NCBI GenBank assembly: GCA_021234155.1
Contig: JAJEKV010000104.1
Coordinates: forward strand, 1,991,900-2,055,899
DNA from: Isoetes taiwanensis
Taxonomy: Eukaryota > Streptophyta > Lycopodiopsida > Isoetales > Isoetaceae
Reading direction: 5' to 3'
DNA length: 64,000 nt
Position 1 is the first letter of the stretch; every line of letters begins with the position of its first letter. Of the stretch, positions 57,037-64,000 are shown piece by piece. The notes under the pieces are model-generated. The model saw only the letters and a list, made by a program, of their open reading frames with translations. It was not told where the DNA came from and ran no database searches. The translations under genes and the position numbers were made by a program.

Positions 57037-57452
57037 AACTTTATGGGCCAGTTAGCTTGTTTATGTAAGTGCCAAGAAATATACACTATAGAAGTTGTTT
57101 ATGTAAGTACATAAGTGCCAAAAAATAAACAACTGTAAGAATATGGTGATTTGCTATGCGAGAATCGACCATTAAATAGTAAGAACAAAGAACAAAAGAT
57201 ATGTAGAAAATGCATGGATATAAATATCTTATTTGAGCACCACAATCTCGTAGAGGCATTTGCACCATTAAATATTGAGAACAAAGAACATATAGCAAAT
57301 GTATATGATACATAAAAACATTGAACTTGGTGGCAACTGCCCCAATGAATTTCGAATATCCCATTTCATCAAATATCCTATTTCAACATGACAAGTATCA
57401 TGTATTCAGCATGTGAAGGTTAGTCATTACATAAATAGTTAAATAGATTCAC
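57037..57452. other. AT-rich stretch with a short direct repeat
   Basis: gtttatgtaagt repeats at about 57057-57105, and accattaaatattgagaac versus accattaaatagtaagaac repeat about 100 bp apart. No gene. Confidence 0.4.
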
Positions 57453-58230
57453 CTTTCATCTGGGGCATTAGAGAGGTTGTAATGCTTTGGGCTTGTGAAG
57501 CCTTTATCTCAAATGCATTACCCTGCATTTCATGAAATCTCTGCGCCTGAAACAACTTTATTTTCTTTAAAAGCGTCTTCTAGCATTTTGCATTACCATA
57601 TATTACAAAAAGGTAAGCAATTCAAGCAGTCCAAAGGACATTGTTTCAACTAGTAGTAGAAGAAAGAAAGTGGAAAATCCGTTATTCTGCTACCTTGCAG
57701 TCTCTGCAGTATCAGTATAAACAGAATTTAAAATGTGAACTTTAATTTAAAAGTACAAACTATGAGAATGCATATTACAATCATACCTAGCAGATGTGAT
57801 GGGACATGATGCTGTGAATAATGGCATATACATTAAGCAATTAAGCAGAGAATAAGGAGGTAGCCTTCCAATATCACGGAGTCCTCCAGTTAAGATATTA
57901 GATTCTGGCCTTCCAATATGACGGAGTCGTCTAGTTAAAGAATTAGATTCTGCAACAATCTGTGTACCGAAAGCTTTAAGAGGACTTGCAATTCCCTTGC
58001 GAGTATAATCTGCAGCCAGAACATAACTGAGGCATATTTTAACAAACGAAACTAGTATAAGAAAATAATGTCCACAGAGAACAACTGGAACAATAAAAGT
58101 AGCTAGAAAGCAGCATTGCATGCGTAGTCATTGGGAGACACCGTTGGTTGGGGGTAGGAGATACCAGAGCTCTAGCAGGACACTTTGCAGCCTTAGCAGT
58201 CGCAACCTTAGCAGAAGAAACTCTAGGCAT
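57453..58230 (-). CDS. Possible spliced gene of unknown function
   Basis: The minus strand offers exon-like pieces with good splice sites. One is a start exon from 58230 (MPRVSSAKVATAKAAKCPAR, Lys/Ala-rich, basic). The second is an exon 57787-58009 (acceptor GGCTGCAG, donor GTATG) reading DYTRKGIASPLKAFGTQIVA followed by a duplicated 15-residue unit, ESNSLTRRLRHIGRP and ESNILTGGLRDIGRL. The third is an exon 57453-57540 (RFHEMQGNAFEIKASQAQSI). Phases of the last two do not match directly, so an exon is missing or the model is wrong. Family not recognised; a small nuclear or chromatin-type protein is only a guess from its basic composition. Confidence 0.35.
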
Positions 58231-58960
58231 AATATAAAGAATGAAGCGAAACTAGAAAGATAGAAACTTGGAGATGAAATGGAAGAAAACCTGGGATGAA
58301 CAGTCTTGCTCTAGCATTCTGCTGCAAATAAAGGCCACCGCACGTTTCTTTCCTCAGAGTTGAAGCAGCAATCAATTTTGCAACGGGACAATCGATCCCT
58401 AGGCAATAATCAGCTTAATCCTGGTTGGCAGACTTGAACTCTGTTTCAATCCAAAAGCTGTACCAAATTTCGGGGATGCAGCATGAATCCGATGCTGGAA
58501 AATTTACAGACAGACTACAGTGGTAAAAAAAGCAGCGCAGAGAATTTAGAAAAGACAAAAAAGAGAGAGCTCTAGAAACAGCGCCGGAGTAACTGGTCAG
58601 TGCTCTAGATGGCAAGAACTGTAAGAATCGACGAAATCCTGGGCTTAACTGCTTTTGAATGTTGAATAATAATAGCGTTTTGCAGCTATGTAGACATGCG
58701 ACAGGATTTAACACGTTGGAGATAAGCCATCTCTGCTTTGCCCTAAATCATGAAGGGGAAAATGGGCATTCCTTTTTCCATAAGCTTGAGAAAACACACA
58801 CAGTTTGCTAGATATTCTCTGGCCAAAACCAGTTTCTCTACCAAGCTTGCAAAACCAGTCAAGACCCATGCCCAGAACCTACAGGCGACCTGAGGCCTGC
58901 TCTTGCTGCTCCTGCCGTACCTCCAAAGAAAACATAGAAGCAAAATCATGGACAATCCAA
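58231..58960. other. Unassigned, upstream of the spliced candidate
   Basis: Possible promoter and leader of the minus-strand candidate. No recognised domain. Directly followed by repeat X, as is the unassigned stretch at 15.2-15.97 kb. Confidence 0.3.
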
Positions 58961-59187
58961 ACCCTAAAATACCATGTTCGATGCTTGCATGTTCAATTTA
59001 GGATAGTTAGCGAAATTATAAAGGTGTAACCATTGAAAAAAGGCCACTAAAACTATGCTGATAGTATGCGCACTCTAGATGTACCAATTAGTACGTCTCA
59101 TGGAATACCATCATCAAATCATATAAAAACCTTAGTGAAACAAGTACAAAAATACAAAAGGAAACCCCCTGTTATTTTGCTACATAT
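58961..59187 (+). repeat. Dispersed repeat family X, copy 3
   Basis: accctaaaata, tcgatgcttgcatg, taaccattgaaaaa, gcgcactctagatgtac, aaatcatataaaaacctta and ctgttattttgctacatat, collinear with 15973-16197. The left and right limits agree with copy 2. Confidence 0.88.
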
Positions 59188-60169
59188 GAGCGCTATTTGA
59201 TGGTTTACTATTTTTTAAGAGTCTCCATAATGTCATTGAGTACATATGCAGATTATGATAAAATAAATAGTGAGGCATGCATTGGCTGAAAGCTAGTTGG
59301 AAGCGTTAAAAGGGGTCAACCGCATATGCAAATGCATAGCGACCAACATGCGCATGGAATACTATGCGTAGACATATGCTGTAAAACTGATAAGCTTATG
59401 AGTAATTTTGCATGAGCTAAAAAATATTCTGCATGGATAATTTGGCCAGCAGGTGCATAGTCTTAAGGATTTCTGCATAGTCCTAAGAATGGGACTTTAA
59501 TTCAAGACAATCTGTCTTGATTATGATCTAACCACTTGACATTCATTTCATAGTTGGAGCCTGTAAACATGAGGCAAGTGTAAATAGCAGGTTTAATGAT
59601 ATGTGTCCCACTTGGGTATGTAAATATAGGTTTATTCTTGTTCTTAGAAGTTATTGTTTTGGGGTTAAAGACTTATGGTTTGGTGATGATTGGTGCCATC
59701 AGGGATTTCAATCCTAGTATGGACTGATAAGACTACAGTAGGGATTGACCTCTGTAGATGTCATTGCTAGTTGGCTGTTGCTAAGGCTAGGGTGGACTGG
59801 ATTTTTTTAGGAATTTCAGTTCTCTGGTCTTACCAAGGTCACCATAGTCTCTGAACCTAGTTTTTAGTCCAGTAACAATTGACTTTTTCCATTTCTAACT
59901 TGTCTCATAGACATGTTTTGTACTAATAATTGTTGTAATGTTTCCTTTTATAGGAAAAAGAAGTGGTCCATGAACTGGTATCACCGACATGGAACAACAA
60001 TCTTTCTACTATTGGATATAGCAAATTTAGATTAATTCCTATTGCAACAATTTCTAGCGATTGAACGGTTGAAAAACGGAGGTGATTGAAAGGATGAGCG
60101 CCCACCGCCTTCGCCTTACCGCCCTTACCGACCCAGCTCTAAGAATTTGCAAGGGAACACATACCCTCG
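59188..60169. other. Intergenic; faint LINE C-terminal relic near 59620-59720
   Basis: One plus-strand frame reads KDLWFGDDWCHQGFQS, reminiscent of the 'xxWxDxWxxxxPL' zf-RVT-like tail of plant LINE ORF2. It is short and surrounded by stops. No other feature. Confidence 0.3.
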
Positions 60170-61267
60170 ATGGATGAGGCCTTGCTTGAGGCTGTTCTCC
60201 AGGGGCTAGGTTTTCCTCAAATTCCTTGGGAGCATCACGATTCAGTCTTGATCATAGAAAATTTAATTAGATTAGCAGCAGAAACCAGGTCTAGAGTCAG
60301 TTTCTGTAGAATTAGCTTTAATTTCTTCTACCTCTGCATCTTGTGTTTTGACAGAGTGGGTTCTATAAGAGTTTCTACGCACAATTCTCAGCCCTTTCTG
60401 GGGAACAACTTCGGCAGAAATCTCTTCCTTATGAATTGTCCAGTGGATTTTGGAGTCGAACCTATATATCATTGGGCTTCTTTCTTCGACATGGAACCTG
60501 CCCGAACAATTCAAGAAATAGACACCGTGATCTGGAGGTTTTCTTTAGCCAACTAATTCCTGTCTTCCTGTCTTCCTAGTGTGTTAGAATTTTGCCACAG
60601 TCCCATAGTCTGTGTTTCCTGTCACCATCTGTTAGGCTCTCCCTTTTTCTTGTTTTCTGCGCCCTTTCCCCTCCAGCTTCCCCCCATCCCTTTCAATGAT
60701 AGATTTTGGGTAGGGCCTGCAAGCCCTATCTGGTACCCTCTGCCCCCCTCGATTTGACCCTCCCCGTACCCTCCTCCCAGCCATGTCTTTCTCCAACATC
60801 TTCTCCAGACCCCTTCTTTTTAAAAATTCTCTCAGCCTCCGCAATCCGACTCGCGAGATCCGCCCAAGTTCGACCAGAGCAAATCCAGCCATGTCTGCCA
60901 GGAATCAAGCGTCTTCTTCTAGAGTCAAAGCTGTTGCCTTCAAGCCTGGGGAAGAAATCGACATCAGGTACATTGCCAAATTAGAGTATGATCAAGATAA
61001 TGACTGGATTCATGGACGCCCTCTTCAATCTTCTGAAAACCCAGCAAAAAGCTACGGCCATCATCATGGCTCTGATGCAGGATGGGGAAATCTTTCAAGC
61101 TTTCGAAGAACAGGGGAAAAATGAATCTGATTTCTCTACAGGCAGGTCCGATGACAAAAGATTTGCCTTCAACACCCTGAACAAAATCCAGCATCTTGAC
61201 CTTTTGCTCACATCTAAAATGACCATCAAGTTAGGCCACTCTTCCCAGAACTGCTGCAGTCTCAAAA
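60170..61267 (+). other. Probable 5' region and broken N-terminal ORF of the third LINE
   Basis: Plus-strand pieces shift frame. 60783-61000 reads MSARNQASSSRVKAVAFKPG then EEIDIRYIAKLEYDQDNDW; 60995-61250 reads MDALFNLLKTQQKATAIIMA then LMQDGEIFQAF. They look like consecutive parts of one polypeptide, with a frameshift near 61000 and another near 61240. 60560-60780 is pyrimidine-rich, like a leader. A separate frame at 60170-60556 (MDEALLEAVLQGLGFPQIPW) is unrecognised. Confidence 0.45.
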
Positions 61268-61576
61268 ATGGGGTTTTCCAAAATGGTGGAAAGATGGGTT
61301 GAATCTTTCCCTTCTGTAGCCGGAAAATGGAACAAGGACTTCAAAGAATATACGGAGGCAGCCCTTCCCGATGCAGTGGTCTCCCTTGAAGATACCAAAG
61401 CAAAATTTCTGATCAGCGAGATGCCGTTTTCCAGCTCAACCGGTTGCAAATGCATAGACAAGAATGGATATTTTATTCCTGAGGAAGCTGCCAACTGTAC
61501 CTGCCCAAACTGTACCGAATTCAAGGAAGCCAATCTTAACGAGATCAAGTACAAGGAAAAAGAAAATAAGGTGTAG
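61268..61576 (+). CDS. LINE ORF1 upstream segment, ends at TAG
   Basis: 102 residues: MGFSKMVERWVESFPSVAGK, DAVVSLEDTKAKFLISEMPF, and a Cys cluster CKCIDKNGYF-CTCPNCTEF, ending KEKENKV before TAG at 61574-61576. The next segment continues in the same frame with no intervening base. It could be the middle of a single ORF1 interrupted by one nonsense codon. Confidence 0.5.
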   Translation: MGFSKMVERWVESFPSVAGKWNKDFKEYTEAALPDAVVSLEDTKAKFLISEMPFSSSTGCKCIDKNGYFIPEEAANCTCPNCTEFKEANLNEIKYKEKENKV

Positions 61577-62869
61577 GTGGAGGTCCCGATTCTTGGCAAG
61601 GCAGGTAAGATAAAAAGTAACATTTCTTACTCTGAAATTGTGCAAAATTCTGTTTCTAAAGTTTCTGCAAAAACTATAGAAAAAGATTTTCAGGCATGTA
61701 CTAATCTTACTGCAGAGAAACAGGTTCCTATTCTGACAGATAGCTCTGCTCTTCTTGATCTCTCCTCTATCCGTGACCATTTTGCTTCTAACATCTTTCT
61801 GGACAGAGGTCTAATCATTCACTTTCCTGCCTCCTGCCCTGCTCCTAGTGTTGTCAAGTTCCATATTTCCAAGATCCATCACTGTAAAATTGCTTCCATT
61901 CTGAAATTGGATACCAAGACCTACCAAGTCATTTGCCAAGATAGCATATATGCCAATAATGTGCTCAAGAAGAAAATCAATTCTTTCGGCAAGCATCTTG
62001 TCTACATCATGAAATGGTTCCCCGAATTCACCCTGGGAGACCACTCTAACATCTCCATTGTTACCTGGACCAAATTCCCGAATCTTCCTCCCTCCTTATG
62101 GACCCCAAATCACCTTAGAGCTATAGGCAATCATCTCGGTCAGGTTCTTGACATCAGCATCCCCCAAACCAATTTTCCTTCCATATGCCTTTCCAAGTCC
62201 ATCTCGTCCGACTGGTCTCCTTTGGTTAGCATCAAGACCCCCCATCACAGGAACTTAGAAATTCAGATTAATTTCAGTAATACCCCCCTCTCTGGCCTCA
62301 AATCGGAGGAAGATATAGAAATCGCAGACAAGAGCACAACTGCCCACCATGAGGTCAAAAGGGTTTGGATAAAAAAGCCCAATCTGAATCAGACCACCCC
62401 CCCTGAGACAGAAAATGAAAAACGTAGCAGCAGTAATATCCAGGCTGTGCCCCATGCTATTCCCCCTGTTGAAGCTATTAGAGGCCCGTTTCTAAATCAT
62501 CCCAGCCCAGATCAGGATCCTCTAGCTTTGGCATTGGATTTAAACAGACCGTGCAGACCTATCAAACCGGATCTCTCAAATATGCTCAACATTAAGGCTC
62601 AGTTTGATTCCCACTTCAAAAACTTTATAATGAGCTTATGTGAGAGGTACCAAGACTACTCCAATCTGTTAACCTCCTGCAGCAAAGCCGAGCAACAACA
62701 AAAAGTTACAATCCAAGAGATCCCTTCCGAACAGGATTGGAACCAAGTCATAAGCAGGAAGAAGAAAAGAAACCAACTCACTAATTCTGCTGATTCCAAG
62801 ACCCCTATTAGAAGAAGTCCAAGGGAGCATCCCTCTCCTTATAAACCTCCTGTTATCCAAAATGAATAG
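61577..62869 (+). CDS. LINE ORF1 with DUF4283 domain
   Basis: 430 residues counted from a GTG directly after the upstream TAG; the true start may lie further upstream or at a later ATG. The DUF4283 pattern of plant LINE ORF1 is visible: LVYIMKWFPEFTLGDHSNIS, VTWTKFPNLPPSLWTPNHLR and AIGNHLGQVLDISIPQ. A Pro/Ser-rich linker and the tail DWNQVISRKKKRNQL follow. In the family this protein binds nucleic acid as the retrotransposon RNP component. It ends at TAG 62867-62869, after which the endonuclease frame continues without shift. Confidence 0.85.
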   Translation: MEVPILGKAGKIKSNISYSEIVQNSVSKVSAKTIEKDFQACTNLTAEKQVPILTDSSALLDLSSIRDHFASNIFLDRGLIIHFPASCPAPSVVKFHISKIHHCKIASILKLDTKTYQVICQDSIYANNVLKKKINSFGKHLVYIMKWFPEFTLGDHSNISIVTWTKFPNLPPSLWTPNHLRAIGNHLGQVLDISIPQTNFPSICLSKSISSDWSPLVSIKTPHHRNLEIQINFSNTPLSGLKSEEDIEIADKSTTAHHEVKRVWIKKPNLNQTTPPETENEKRSSSNIQAVPHAIPPVEAIRGPFLNHPSPDQDPLALALDLNRPCRPIKPDLSNMLNIKAQFDSHFKNFIMSLCERYQDYSNLLTSCSKAEQQQKVTIQEIPSEQDWNQVISRKKKRNQLTNSADSKTPIRRSPREHPSPYKPPVIQNE

Positions 62870-64000
62870 CTCTCTCAAAACCATTACTGGAATCTGCAAG
62901 GAATAAATGATTCCAGCAAAAGGGATAGACTTAAGGTTTGCCTATCCACCCTTATCCCTGATTTTCTTCTCCTTCAAGAGCATAAGCTGCATGATGTTGA
63001 TTACAGCTCTAAAATTGCTAGAACTCTCCCTCCAGGCATGGAGACTTGGGCCCTATCAGCCAATAACAGTTCTGGTGGGATTGCAATTTGCTGGAAAAAG
63101 AGTCTCAACATAACTGATCAGTATATGATGAATGATGACTCAGGCAGATGGCAGATTTTTAGCTTCAAGCTCGACAATCTTAAAATTGCCGTTATCAACA
63201 TTTATGCTTACAATAATCCTACTGAGAGGACAGACTTTTGGAATAAAATCAGAAACAGTTTTAGCAATGTCGAGGTGGACGAAATCATTATGGGGGGTGA
63301 TTTCAACATGGTCACCCATAGTTTTATGAAAAATGGTAATTTTAGGCCCCTCTCTTCGGATGAATTCAACTCTTGGTCTGATTTGATTTCCATCAATAAC
63401 CTTACCTTAGCTAGAACCTCCCCAAACGATTTCAGCTGGTCTGATCGCAGAATTAATCCGATCTGCTGCCATCATGATAGATTCTATTTGAGCGAAAATC
63501 TCTGGAATTCAAGTAGCAGGGTCACTAACCTGAATGGATACACGCTCGCTGACCACTTCCCTCAGCTTATCTCCATTCATAGAAACAATGGAGTCGCCAC
63601 CAAAAGGAATTCCTACTTCAAATTAAACACCCAGCTGATTAACCACCCTGATTTCAGGGATATCATTTTGGATTTGATTGATTCTACAGAAAAACCCCAC
63701 GGGAGCTATGGCTGGATGTCTTGGTGGTGTAACATAGCCAAGCTAATCAAGGACAAACTCAAGACTTGGGGGAAAGAGATCCACCTTGCTAAGATGGTTC
63801 ACTTGAACAGTCTTAGAAACACTCTCCCGAATACTGCAGGGGAAGAATACAACAGAATTAGTCAAGAAATCGAGGCCGAAGAACTAAGGATTGCAGCAGG
63901 TTGGAGACTCAAATCAAAGATCACTGAGCTTAAGGATGATGAAAGAGCTCATTCAAAGTATTTCTTTGTTAAGGCCAAGGGCAAAACTAGAAGAAATCAA
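62870..64000 (+). CDS. LINE ORF2, endonuclease and start of reverse transcriptase region (partial)
   Basis: 377 codons without a stop, cut by the window end. Endonuclease motifs in order: HYWNLQGINDSSKRDRLK (Asn), PDFLLLQEHK (catalytic Glu), GGIAICWK, VINIYAYNNP, EIIMGGDFNMV (Asp/Asn), DFSWSDRRIN, HHDRFYLS and LADHFPQLI (catalytic Asp-His, with Ala in place of the usual Ser before it). The rest leads toward the reverse transcriptase (KSKITELKDDERAHSKYFFV). No ATG stands at its head in this frame, so it is expressed either by readthrough of the TAG at 62867, by reinitiation at an internal ATG, or not at all. Confidence 0.88.

Larger units (their letters stand above)
60780..64000 (+). mobile_element. 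Third LINE (L1-like non-LTR retrotransposon), runs past the window end
   Basis: An RNA-binding-type ORF1 with a DUF4283 domain is followed by an endonuclease-bearing ORF2, the typical order of plant L1-like elements. ORF1 and ORF2 share one reading frame separated by a TAG. The endonuclease region is uninterrupted to the end of the window, so this is the youngest-looking LINE here. The left limit is approximate. Confidence 0.85.

Overview
This is a nuclear chromosome segment from a land plant. The evidence is an intact multi-exon ABCC (MRP-type) transporter with GT-AG introns, two dirigent-protein genes, and broken copies of a plastid dicarboxylate translocator, a PPR protein and a TM9SF protein, all in AT-rich DNA packed with transposons. 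I cannot name the species. A seed-free vascular plant (fern or lycophyte) is my guess from the flavour of the non-LTR elements, and it is only an inference.

Layout. 1-3 kb: T-rich, degenerate tandem repeats with no gene. 4.4-6.1 kb and 17.0-18.4 kb: two copies of a segmental duplication, each with one intronless dirigent gene on the minus strand. A shared upstream block recurs again at 19.3-19.6 kb. 6.8-7.4 kb: PIF/Harbinger transposase relic. 8.7-9.0 kb: weak two-exon gene candidate. 11.1-15.2 kb: a patchwork of gene fragments (DiT-like, PPR, TM9SF) among dispersed repeats and two long-inverted-repeat (foldback) elements. 23.05-24.68 kb: a small Copia-type LTR element with an intact target-site duplication. 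28.8-32.8 kb: a hAT element carrying a 5'-truncated LINE. 33.3-35.7 kb: remains of an unrecognised multi-exon gene. 37.2-43.2 kb: the complete ABCC gene (12 coding exons including a tiny first one). 43.8-44.5 kb: a dimeric tandem repeat of about 190 bp. 45.2-52.2 kb: a three-level nest in which an old LINE tail is split by a Copia element that is itself split by a GC-rich LINE. 53.1 kb: strong imperfect hairpin. 55.2-55.6 kb: minisatellite. 56.7-57.0 kb: third foldback copy. 57.5-58.2 kb: possible spliced gene with a 15-residue repeat. 60-64 kb: a third, less degraded LINE whose ORF1 and endonuclease frame lie in one reading frame separated by lone TAG codons; it runs off the end of the window.

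Function. The only convincing working host genes are the two dirigent genes (secreted proteins guiding stereoselective phenoxy-radical coupling in lignan or related phenolic metabolism) and the ABCC transporter (membrane export or vacuolar sequestration of conjugates). Everything else recognisable is mobile DNA or its debris. I did not find a convincing new biological system. The most unusual items are the same-frame TAG-separated LINE, the nested insertions, the foldback family, the captured-gene patchwork and the loss of the TATA box from one dirigent copy.
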